A stretch of DNA of 11,811 bases from GCA-003244245 sp052390495 (GTDB taxonomy: Bacteria > Actinomycetota > Actinomycetes > Mycobacteriales > Pseudonocardiaceae): contig JBQTGW010000234.1 in the NCBI GenBank assembly GCA_052390495.1, positions 1 to 11,811 of the forward strand. Reading direction: 5' to 3'. Below the pieces are notes generated by a model, which did not search any database, was not told the origin of the DNA, and saw nothing but the letters and a program-made list of their open reading frames with translations. Of the stretch, positions 1-6,224 are shown piece by piece (positions within the stretch are counted from its first letter, which is position 1; the number at the start of each line of letters is the position of its first letter). The position numbers and the translations under genes are program-made.

Positions 1-95
1 GGGTTTGCACTCAAGAAGGCCCGGGCGAGGGTTTCCTGCCACTGCGCGTAGCGCGGAGGCAGCGCGGGCTCGGATCGCTGGTTGGCTTCGTTCAT
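1..95 (-). CDS. 5' end of an unidentified protein, cut by the window edge
   Basis: An open minus-strand frame begins with ATG at 95 and reads off the left edge. Its first residues are MNEANQRSEPALPPRYAQWQ, followed by ETLARAFLSAN. A second in-frame ATG lies at 101, so the start could be two codons earlier (MGMNEA). The codons are GC-rich at the third position (about 24 of 30), like the neighbours, and neither plus-strand frame gives a better reading. The Shine-Dalgarno match is poor: only a GGGG run precedes the ATG. I do not recognise the family from 31 residues. It runs in the same direction as the reductase upstream but is separated from it by about 245 bp, so it probably has its own promoter. 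Confidence 0.4.
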   Translation of the reverse strand, partial: MNEANQRSEPALPPRYAQWQETLARAFLSAN

Positions 96-340
96 CCCCA
101 TAAACAATAGACATGTGAACAGACACACAGCGCTCGACACCACTCCTGACCGGCCGCAGCAGTGTGCCGCATCACGAACCGCTGATCATCCGCTATGACG
201 CCATCATGGGCCAAGAGTGGGCCAGCCTGGAGCGCACTGGGCAGACTGAGACTGTATGACCGACGCCTGTGCACGTTTCGAAGAGATGTGCGGGTCAATA
301 CTGCCGAGCACTCCTCCTTTCGGTGGGTGGGTGAGATGGG

Positions 341-1588
341 TCAGCTCTTGGCGGTGTCGGGTAGCGGCACCGCAGGATCGGCGAGCCGGTGGCGGTCGAC
401 GGGCGCGCCGTTGCGGATGAGCTCCTGCACCGGTGCGATGCCGTCGTCCCATTGATTGACGTGCATCCCGGCCACGACCTTGTCATCGAGCAGCCAGAAC
501 GCGTGGAACGCCCGCGCCTGAAGGTCGCCACGGGTGATGAGAGTGTCGTATCCGCCCGGTGGGAACCAGCCGGTGAACTCCATGCCGACGTCGTACTGGT
601 CGGTGAAGAAGTAAGGCGTTCGGTCATAACTGACCTGCTGGCCGAGCATGGAGCGGGCCGCAGCTGGTCCCCCGTGCAGTGCATTGGCCCAGTGCTCGAC
701 GCGGATCCGCGCGCCGTACAGCGGGTTAACCGGGTTAGCGACGTCGCCAGCTGCGTAGACGTCGGGGTCATCGGTGCGCAGGGTCTGGTCGACGAGAACA
801 CCATTGTCGACGGCTAGGCCGGCCTGCTCGGCGAGTTCGGTGTTGGGTCGGGCTCCCACGCCGACGATGACCACGTCGGCGTGGATCTCACTGCCGTCAT
901 CGATGACCACCGCGCTGACCTGCCCGATGCCGCGGAACTCAGTCACTGCCACGCCGAGCCGGACGTCGACGCCGTGTTGGCGGTGCACTGCGGCGAAGAA
1001 CCCACCGATCACGGAGGCGCCCACCCCGGGGCCAAGCGCGGCCTGTAGTGGCGTGGGTTGCGGTTCGATGACGGTGACTTCGCAGCCGTACTCCCGGGCC
1101 GCGGCCGCGGTTTCCAGCCCGATCCACCCGGCGCCCACGACCACGACCCGGCCGCCGCCGCGGATGGCCGCACGCAGCCGCTCGGAGTCCTCGACGCTAC
1201 GCAGGTAGTGCACTCCGGCCAGGTCGGCCCCGGGCAGATCCAGACGGCGGGGGGACGCGCCGGTAGCCAGCAGCAGCTTGTTGTAGCTCAGCCAGTCGCC
1301 GTCGAGTTCCACCTGATGCCCGGCCCGGTCCAGGCTGGTCGCCCGGCACCCGAGCCTGAGCTCCACGGAGTTCTCGTCGTACCAGCTCTCGTCGTGGACG
1401 TAGAGCTTGGACTTGTCCTCCTTGCCCAGTAGGTAGCCCTTCGACAGCGGAGGCCGTTCGTAGGGTCGTTCGGTCTCGGCGCCGACGAGCACGATTCGGC
1501 CGGTGAAGCCCTCCTCGCGCAAAGTCTGGGCCGCCTTCGCTCCGGCGAGGCTTGCGCCGACGATGACGAATGTCTGCTCGGTGGCCAT
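341..1588 (-). CDS. FAD-dependent ferredoxin/rubredoxin reductase family oxidoreductase
   Basis: A 415-residue flavoprotein of the pyridine-nucleotide-disulphide oxidoreductase fold, of the type that passes electrons from NAD(P)H to ferredoxin or rubredoxin for cytochromes P450 or ring-hydroxylating dioxygenases. Visible motifs: FAD dinucleotide-binding GASLAG (11-16), the YERPPLSK block (43-50), ATGASPRRL (108-116), the NAD(P)-binding VVGAGWIGLE (150-159), and the second FAD-contacting motif AAGDVA (279-284). A reductase-C-type domain ends the protein at about residues 310-400. The strand after the second glycine motif ends in Glu175, which favours NADH over NADPH (inference). Length is normal for the family. 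The ATG at 1588 is preceded by an AAGGAAAGG Shine-Dalgarno at good spacing. No ferredoxin or oxygenase gene is adjacent, so the redox partner is unknown. Confidence 0.93.
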   Translation of the reverse strand: MATEQTFVIVGASLAGAKAAQTLREEGFTGRIVLVGAETERPYERPPLSKGYLLGKEDKSKLYVHDESWYDENSVELRLGCRATSLDRAGHQVELDGDWLSYNKLLLATGASPRRLDLPGADLAGVHYLRSVEDSERLRAAIRGGGRVVVVGAGWIGLETAAAAREYGCEVTVIEPQPTPLQAALGPGVGASVIGGFFAAVHRQHGVDVRLGVAVTEFRGIGQVSAVVIDDGSEIHADVVIVGVGARPNTELAEQAGLAVDNGVLVDQTLRTDDPDVYAAGDVANPVNPLYGARIRVEHWANALHGGPAAARSMLGQQVSYDRTPYFFTDQYDVGMEFTGWFPPGGYDTLITRGDLQARAFHAFWLLDDKVVAGMHVNQWDDGIAPVQELIRNGAPVDRHRLADPAVPLPDTAKS

Positions 1589-1660
1589 GGGAACCTTTCC
1601 TTATCCGATCCAGATAGTGATCATTTCGGGCATTCCGGTGTCAGGTGCCGATTCCGGTCA

Positions 1661-1702
1661 ACCGGTCTGCGTTTCCCGGCGGAGCGGAGAACGCAGACCG
1701 GT
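1661..1702. terminator. Strong inverted repeat between the DoxX remnant and the reductase
   Basis: ACCGGTCTGCGTT (1661-1673) and AACGCAGACCGGT (1690-1702) are perfect 13-bp complements around a 16-nt loop. The hairpin starts about 10 bp beyond the stop of the DoxX-like remnant (1713, minus) and lies about 70-110 bp upstream of the reductase ATG. There is no T-tract on either side. In actinobacteria such hairpins often serve as terminators without a U-tail, but its place in front of the reductase also allows an operator or 5'-leader role. Confidence 0.5.
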
Positions 1703-1712
1703 CGCGGCACCA

Positions 1713-2006
1713 TCACACTGGTATAGACCCACGCCGCCCTGGCGTGTAGCGCGCGGCCAGCCGGGCCAACGCCACCGCGGCGACGAGCAACCCGAAGTCA
1801 CGCAGCGCGATGTCGAAAAAGCCGGGGAAGGTCAGCAGGTTGACGATGATCCCGGCCACCACCTCGATCACGCCCACGGCGTACATCGCCTGCTGCGCTG
1901 TGCCGGGCACGATGCCATCGATCCACGGGGCCAGGTAGATCGGCCAGTCCACGAGCAGGTTCGCAAACTTGTCGAGCCCGAACAAGATCGGTGCCACCGT
2001 GAACAC
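1713..2006 (-). pseudogene. DoxX-like membrane protein remnant, N-terminus missing
   Basis: The minus frame reads VFTVAPILFGLDKFANLLVD, then WPIYLAPWIDGIVPG, MYAVGVIEVVAGIIVNLL and DIALRDFGLLVAAVALARLA before a TGA at 1713-1715. This is the core of a DoxX-like small integral membrane protein with several hydrophobic helices. Only about 97 residues remain. The frame stays open upstream to about 2174, but that part (many Arg, Ser and Pro) is simply the antisense of the regulator remnant on the plus strand. No start with a Shine-Dalgarno is visible: a GTG at 2006 is in frame but has no ribosome site. From memory of the family, another helix normally sits between the VIEVVAG and IIVNLL segments, so an internal in-frame deletion is also likely. 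Family assignment is from recall; truncation is inferred from the junction with the next feature. Confidence 0.6.
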
Positions 2007-2007
2007 C

Positions 2008-2241
2008 GACTTCGAACCGCGTATCGAAAACGGCTCTGTCGCCCTGGTGAACTGCCCCTTCCACACCCTGGCCCAGGAGCACACCGAACTCGTGTGCGGA
2101 ATGAACCTGCGCCTGCTCGACGGGCTCCTCGACGGGCTCGCCCCCACTGGGATGACCGCCCACCTGCATCCCACCCCAGCCCACTGCTGCGTGCGTCTCG
2201 AGCCAGCCGCCCCCGGGAAAGATCAAACAGGTGGCGATTAG
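2008..2241 (+). pseudogene. C-terminal remnant of a winged-helix (ArsR/SufR-like) transcriptional regulator
   Basis: From 2008 the plus frame reads DFEPRIENGSVALVNCPFH, then TLAQEHTELVCGMNLRLLDG and a Cys-Cys pair (HCCVRLEP), ending with TAG at 2239-2241. The NCPFH, VCGMN and CCV cysteines match the C-terminal effector domain of helix-turn-helix regulators related to ArsR and SufR, where such cysteines bind metal or an iron-sulphur cluster (family knowledge). About 77 residues remain, against roughly 200-240 in full proteins, so the whole N-terminal DNA-binding domain is gone. Upstream in frame are only about 13 residues, antisense to the DoxX-like remnant, back to a TTG at 1969 without a Shine-Dalgarno. 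Its TAG overlaps the TAA of the convergent hydrolase gene. Loss of the DNA-binding half makes it non-functional as a repressor. Confidence 0.65.
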
Positions 2242-3215
2242 GGGGTCGAGAGCGGGCGGCTCTCGCCTATCGCCAGGTCCCACAGATCCTCGGGGTCTCG
2301 ACCGGCTGCGGCCCACGCGGCCCTAGTGCGTTCGATCGGTTCAAGCACCGGCTCGTGGGTGAGCTGGAAGGCGCCCCAGTGCATGGGCACCATGATCCGC
2401 GCGCCGATGTCGTGCACCGCCTGAACAGACTCCTCCGGGTCGATGTGCACCGGGCGCATGAACCAGCGGGGTTCGTAGGCACCGACCGGCAACATCGCCA
2501 CGTCAATCCTGGGGTAGCGGGCCCCGATCTCGGTGAAGAACGGGCCGTAACCAGTGTCCCCGGCGTGGTAGACGCGCAGCCCACCCACGGTGAGCATCCA
2601 ACCGCCCCACAAGCTAGCGCAGGCGTCGAACAGACCGCGGCGGCTCCAGTGGTGCGCGGGCACGAACGCCACTTCCAACGCACCCACGCGCATCGACTCC
2701 CACCAGTCCAGCTCGGTCACGGAAGTGAAGCCGCGGCAGCGAAACCACCGGCCGAGCCGACCTGGCACTACCACCGGGGTGTCCCGGGGCAACGCGCGCA
2801 TCGTCGGGGCGTCGAGGTGGTCGTAGTGGTTGTGGCTGATCAGCAGCAGGTCCAGCGGCGGCAGCCGGTCCAGGCCGACCGGGGTGATCCGCCGACCGGC
2901 GCCGAAGATGCTGCCGGACAGCACCGGATCCACCGCCACGGTGCACCCGCCGAGCCGAAGCAGAAACGAGGCATGCCCGAGCCAGGCCAGCCAGGCGTCA
3001 CCGGTCGGCAGCGGTGCAGAAGCCACCACCGGTATCCGGTCGGCACCCTCGGCGCTGCCTTTGAAGCCGATGAAGCCGGCGAGCCCACCCTCACGGATCA
3101 GCCGCAGCAGCCGCACTGGGGTGGGCAGCGGTGCGGTCAGCCGGTCGGCGAAGGATCGAGGCCAATGCCGGGTCGGGGCCTTGGCCCGGCGCGTGGGCCT
3201 CAGAAAGCGGGCCAT
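2238..3215 (-). CDS. Metallo-beta-lactamase-fold hydrolase, NAPE-PLD/UlaG-like
   Basis: A 325-residue metal-dependent hydrolase. The dinuclear-metal motif HNHYDH is at residues 128-133. Further likely ligands are His188/His189 (PAHHW), Asp220 (HAGDTGYG) and His279 (MVPMHWGAF). GAYEPRWFMRPVHIDPEE (about 245-262) is typical of the branch that includes N-acyl-phosphatidylethanolamine phospholipase D and UlaG-like lactonases, so a phosphodiester or lactone substrate is plausible but not determined. The basic N-terminal segment (about 1-25) shows no clear signal peptide. The ATG at 3215 lies inside the end of the upstream gene (16-bp overlap) and has no good Shine-Dalgarno, which suggests translational coupling. 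It is the last gene of a minus-strand series; its TAA overlaps the stop of the regulator remnant on the other strand. Confidence 0.88.
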   Translation of the reverse strand: MARFLRPTRRAKAPTRHWPRSFADRLTAPLPTPVRLLRLIREGGLAGFIGFKGSAEGADRIPVVASAPLPTGDAWLAWLGHASFLLRLGGCTVAVDPVLSGSIFGAGRRITPVGLDRLPPLDLLLISHNHYDHLDAPTMRALPRDTPVVVPGRLGRWFRCRGFTSVTELDWWESMRVGALEVAFVPAHHWSRRGLFDACASLWGGWMLTVGGLRVYHAGDTGYGPFFTEIGARYPRIDVAMLPVGAYEPRWFMRPVHIDPEESVQAVHDIGARIMVPMHWGAFQLTHEPVLEPIERTRAAWAAAGRDPEDLWDLAIGESRPLSTP

Positions 3216-4009
3216 GGGATGGCCGGCCAGGTGCCGTTCGGGGCCGGGAAGGTCTCAGTGGCCAGCAGACGCTCGGCACGTAACCGGACGGCCTGCACCT
3301 CTCTGCGGGTCAGGTGCTCGGTGAGCGCCGCGCCCAGACCGCCGTCCAGTTCGGACCGCACCCGGCGCAGTACGGCCAGCACCCCAGCGGGGAGCGGCTC
3401 GCCAAGGAAGCCCCACAACACCGTGCGCAGCTTGTCCTCATGGTGCAGGCAGATCCCGTGATCGACGCCGTACACGGCACCATCCAGCCCGGCGAGCACA
3501 TGCCCGCCCTTACGGTCGGCGTTGTTGAGCAGCACGTCCAGCACGGCCAGCTGACGCAGTCCTTCGGTGTCGGCGTGCACCAGCAGGGCCGGTTCACCAT
3601 AGCGGTCATGGGCGCGCAGCACCCGGCGCCAGCCCGTCGGGACCGCGTCGAGGCTCACCACGTCGACCAGCTCGCGCTCCCGCTCGGTGTCCACCCACAG
3701 CTGCACCATGCCGGGGCCCAGTGGTCCGGCGCGCAGCACGGTGGGCGGCACCAGCGACCAGCCGGTGGCCTCGGAGAGCAGCCAGCTGGCTACCTCACGC
3801 CCGGCCAGGGTGCCGTCCGGGAAGTCCCACAATGGGCGCTCCCCGCGGATCGGCTTGTACACGGCGTCCGCGCTGACCCCTTCGCAGTGCACCGTGCAGA
3901 ACAGGGTGGCGTTGGATGCGTCCACGATCCGGCTGGTCACCTCGATGCGACCGGCGTGCAGCAGCGGCAACGCCGCCGGGTCGGTAGGCAGCACCTCCGG
4001 CTCGCTCAA
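3200..4009 (-). CDS. SCO1664 family (TIGR03843) kinase-like protein
   Basis: About 269 residues, related to the phosphatidylinositol 3/4-kinase fold but of unknown substrate. Visible features: a VYKPIRGE segment with candidate ATP-binding Lys52, a REVASW segment with candidate partner Glu72, a catalytic-loop-like LLNNADRKGGH (160-170), and a metal-binding-like YGVDHG (180-185). I chose the TTG at 4009 because it overlaps the DUF3090 stop as TTGA, the usual coupled arrangement; the longest frame starts at 4081 but would overlap DUF3090 by 76 bp. A GTG at 3994 is a further alternative. It forms a conserved actinobacterial trio with DUF3090 and the MSMEG_4193-type phosphatase, described in the TIGRFAM model as a probable kinase working with a phosphomutase. 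The family is recognised with good confidence; the biochemical function is unknown. Confidence 0.9.
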   Translation of the reverse strand: MSEPEVLPTDPAALPLLHAGRIEVTSRIVDASNATLFCTVHCEGVSADAVYKPIRGERPLWDFPDGTLAGREVASWLLSEATGWSLVPPTVLRAGPLGPGMVQLWVDTERERELVDVVSLDAVPTGWRRVLRAHDRYGEPALLVHADTEGLRQLAVLDVLLNNADRKGGHVLAGLDGAVYGVDHGICLHHEDKLRTVLWGFLGEPLPAGVLAVLRRVRSELDGGLGAALTEHLTRREVQAVRLRAERLLATETFPAPNGTWPAIPWPAF

Positions 4010-4569
4010 GCCCGGGCCTGACGGCGATAGCCGTTCTGCCGCGGACAGATGTGGCCTGCCGCTTCCAACGGCTCTGCGCACAGCGGGCAGGGCTTGCGTC
4101 CCGCCGAGAGCACCCGCACGGCTCGGGCCGTGAAGGCCCTCGCCTGCTCCGGTGACAGGAACACCCGCACCGCGTCCGGGCCCTCGTCAGTGTCATCGAG
4201 CACCACTGACTCGTCTATTTCGTCCTCGGTGACGGCGAGCAGTTCGACGACGATGGATTGGGATTCGGAGTCCCAGCCCAGTCCCATGGTCCCGACCCGG
4301 AACTCCTGCTCGACGGGCGTGCTGAGGGGCTCGGTGTCCCCAGGCTCCCCGGAATCGGGCGGGATCTTGGCACCGAAGCGTCGCGCCACCTCGGCGAGCA
4401 GCGCCGCGAGCCGTTCGGCAAGCACCGCAACCTGCTCCTTCTCGAGCAGCACGCTGATCACCTTGGCCTCGTCGACGGCCTGCAGGTAGAAGACGCGCTC
4501 GCCGGGCTCGCCGACGGTCCCCGCGACGAATCGGTCGGGGGTGCGGAAGACGTGGATGACCCGAGACAT
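4006..4569 (-). CDS. DUF3090 (TIGR03847) family protein
   Basis: A 187-residue protein starting MSRVIHVFRTPDRFVAGTVG, the characteristic beginning of DUF3090, with ATG at 4569. The middle contains an acidic run (DESVVLDDTDEG). The C-terminus holds CPLC, then a His and a Cys (Cys161, Cys164, His173, Cys175) followed by PRQNGY, which looks like a small zinc site. No membrane segment or signal peptide is visible, so it is probably cytoplasmic. It is the second member of the actinobacterial trio. The stop TGA overlaps the TTG start of the kinase-like gene, and 74 bp separate it from the phosphatase gene upstream. Its role is not known; a metal-binding adaptor for its two enzyme partners is only a guess. 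The frame extends upstream of the ATG, but that part is the antisense or shifted reading of the phosphatase gene. Confidence 0.92.
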   Translation of the reverse strand: MSRVIHVFRTPDRFVAGTVGEPGERVFYLQAVDEAKVISVLLEKEQVAVLAERLAALLAEVARRFGAKIPPDSGEPGDTEPLSTPVEQEFRVGTMGLGWDSESQSIVVELLAVTEDEIDESVVLDDTDEGPDAVRVFLSPEQARAFTARAVRVLSAGRKPCPLCAEPLEAAGHICPRQNGYRRQARA

Positions 4570-4643
4570 GACAAGCCTGACCCTAGGCCACCCGGTCCCA
4601 ATCGGCATGAGCCGACCCCGTTGCGCTACCGGACACGGCCACC

Positions 4644-5342
4644 TCAGACCGTCCCGGTGCAGCCGCCCACCGCGGCATCCGAGGACTGGCGCCGACGCCG
4701 CCCACGCTTGGGTGGGATCAGGGATCGGAGGTCGCCCCCGGAGTCGTTGACCCGGTGCACGAACGGGCGGGTCTCGGTGTAGCTCACCACGCTGATCGAG
4801 CCCGGGTTCACGACGATGCGCTGGAAGCCGTCCAGGTGCATGCCCAGCGCGTCCGCGAGCACCGCCTTCACGACGTCGCCATGCGTGCAGACCAGCCAGA
4901 GCACCGTTGGTCCGTGCTCGGCAACCAGCTTGGCCTCCCATTCCCGCACCGCCGCTATCGCCCGGGCCGCCATGGCGGCCAGCCCCTCTCCGCCAGGGAA
5001 CACCGCCGCGGAGGGGTGCGACTGCACCACCTTCCACAGCGGCTCTTTGCCCAGTTTGCTCAGCTCCCGGCCGGTCCACTGGCCGTAGTCGACCTCGATG
5101 AACCGGTCGTCGTAGGCCACCTCCAGCCCGCGCGCCTGCGCCAGCGTCGCCACCGTCTCTCGGCATCGCTGCAGTGGTGAGCTCACGAGGGCGGCCAGCG
5201 GCAGCCCCGCCAGGTGCTCGACCAATGCCGTGGCCTGGGTGCAGCCGTGCTCGTCAAGCCCCACCCCCGGGGTACGGCCGGCGAGCACCCCCGCGCTGTT
5301 CGCGGAGGACCGGCCGTGTCGCAGCAGGATCAGGGTGCCCAC
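4644..5342 (-). CDS. MSMEG_4193 family (TIGR03848) histidine phosphatase / putative phosphomutase
   Basis: A 232-residue member of the histidine phosphatase (phosphoglycerate mutase-like) superfamily. The phospho-accepting RHG is at residues 8-10, SSPLQR places a phosphate-binding Arg at 59, FIEVDYGQW gives the likely general acid Glu83, and CTHGD supplies the second catalytic His154. The start is GTG at 5342, with AGGGTGG upstream, and the protein begins right at the first beta-strand as expected. The basic, low-complexity tail (about 212-232) looks disordered. It belongs to the trio with DUF3090 and the kinase-like protein; the TIGRFAM description proposes a phosphomutase on the basis of that kinase partner. 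It lies 25 bp after the uppP stop, so co-transcription with uppP is likely. The substrate is unknown. Confidence 0.92.
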   Translation of the reverse strand: MGTLILLRHGRSSANSAGVLAGRTPGVGLDEHGCTQATALVEHLAGLPLAALVSSPLQRCRETVATLAQARGLEVAYDDRFIEVDYGQWTGRELSKLGKEPLWKVVQSHPSAAVFPGGEGLAAMAARAIAAVREWEAKLVAEHGPTVLWLVCTHGDVVKAVLADALGMHLDGFQRIVVNPGSISVVSYTETRPFVHRVNDSGGDLRSLIPPKRGRRRRQSSDAAVGGCTGTV

Positions 5343-5367
5343 GGCGCCACCCTACGCACCGGCCCGG

Positions 5368-6201
5368 TCAGCTGGCGCTGATCGTCCCGGTGGCCAGCAG
5401 CGCCAGCACCACGATTCCCAGCACAACGCGGTACCAGACGAACACGTAGACGCTATGGCGCTCCACGTAGCGCAGCAGCCACGCGATGCTGGCATACCCC
5501 ACCACGAACGCGATCAAGGTCGCGACCACCATCTGGGCCACCGAAGGTTGCAAACCGGGCCCGCCCCGGGCGAAGACGTCGGGGATCTGAAACAGGCCAG
5601 CGGCGACCACGGCGGGGATCGCCAGCAGGAACGAGTAGCGCACCGCTGCTGGGCGCGTCAGCCCGAGGAAGAGACCCGCGCTGATGGTGCCTCCGGATCG
5701 GGAGACCCCGGGCACCAGGGCCATCGCCTGCGCGAACCCCATCACGACACCGTCTCGGACGGTGAGTTGCTCCAGTGGGCGCCGCTGCCGCCCATAGTGC
5801 TCGGCGGCGCCCAGCACCAGGCCGAACACGATCAAGTTGACGGCGATGATCCACAGATTGCGACCCGAGGTCTGGATCTGGCTCTCGAAAAGCACCCCCA
5901 GCACACCGATTGGAATCGTACCGATGATCACCAGCCAGGCCATCCGGTAGTCCTGGGTGGCGCGCACCTGCGCCGAGGCGAACCCACGGAACCAGGTCGC
6001 CACCAGGTGCCCGATGTCGCGGGCGAAGTAGAGGATCACCGCCGCCTCGGTGCCCAGTTGGGTGACGGCGGTGAACGCGGCACCGGCATCTTCGTCGAAG
6101 AACACCGCCGAAACGATCCGCAGATGCCCCGAGGACGAGATCGGGAGGAACTCGGTGAGGCCCTGGACCAGGCCGAGAACGAGTGCTTCGAGCCAACTCA
6201 C
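5368..6201 (-). CDS. uppP: Undecaprenyl-diphosphatase
   Basis: A 277-residue integral membrane enzyme that dephosphorylates undecaprenyl diphosphate to undecaprenyl phosphate, recycling the lipid carrier for peptidoglycan and other wall polymers; it also gives bacitracin tolerance (BacA). The two family signatures are intact: QGLTEFLPISSSGHL (13-27) with the E/Q-rich motif and Ser/His residues, and PGVSRSGGT (164-172) with catalytic-type Ser and Arg. Multiple hydrophobic helices cover the rest, and length is typical. The start is GTG at 6201; MSWLEALVLGLVQG is the normal family N-terminus, so this start is firm. There is no Shine-Dalgarno: the start codon's first base is the outermost base of a 24-bp palindrome shared with the divergent reductase, which suggests leaderless translation. 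It is the first gene of the minus-strand series. Confidence 0.97.
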   Translation of the reverse strand: MSWLEALVLGLVQGLTEFLPISSSGHLRIVSAVFFDEDAGAAFTAVTQLGTEAAVILYFARDIGHLVATWFRGFASAQVRATQDYRMAWLVIIGTIPIGVLGVLFESQIQTSGRNLWIIAVNLIVFGLVLGAAEHYGRQRRPLEQLTVRDGVVMGFAQAMALVPGVSRSGGTISAGLFLGLTRPAAVRYSFLLAIPAVVAAGLFQIPDVFARGGPGLQPSVAQMVVATLIAFVVGYASIAWLLRYVERHSVYVFVWYRVVLGIVVLALLATGTISAS

Positions 6202-6224
6202 CGGGGCACGCTAGCGTGCCCCGG
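6201..6224. promoter_or_regulatory. 24-bp perfect palindrome, probable bidirectional leaderless promoter
   Basis: CCGGGGCACGCT is followed directly by its reverse complement AGCGTGCCCCGG. The outermost bases are the first bases of the GTG start codons of uppP (minus, 6201) and the aldo/keto reductase (plus, 6224). TAGCGT, matching the actinobacterial -10 pattern TAnnnT, occurs at 6212-6217 on plus and 6208-6213 on minus, in both cases placing the start codon about 7 bp after the hexamer. Neither gene has a Shine-Dalgarno. I see no clear -35 on either side. The symmetry is direct observation; promoter and leaderless function are inference. A dimeric regulator site is an alternative or additional reading. 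Confidence 0.6.

Noticed and set aside
164..259. 31-codon plus-strand frame (PHHEPLIIRYDAIMGQEWAS) in the gap before the reductase
   Set aside because: Protein-like wording but no Shine-Dalgarno, an upstream in-frame stop and no recognised family; too short to call. The rest of the 96-340 gap shows nothing I can support.
92..298. Minus-strand 68-codon frame whose TGA overlaps the ATG of the left-edge gene
   Set aside because: The ATGA overlap is suggestive, but the composition is Arg/Ser-rich with no motif and there is no ribosome-binding site.
1503..3461. Long plus-strand open frame of 652 codons
   Set aside because: It is antisense to the reductase start, both remnants and the hydrolase gene, has low-complexity composition (runs of Val, Gln, His, Arg), and matches no family, while the minus-strand genes have full motifs.
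4570..5166. Upstream extension of the DUF3090 frame
   Set aside because: It is the out-of-frame reading of the histidine phosphatase gene; the MSRVIHVFRTP start at 4569 matches the family.
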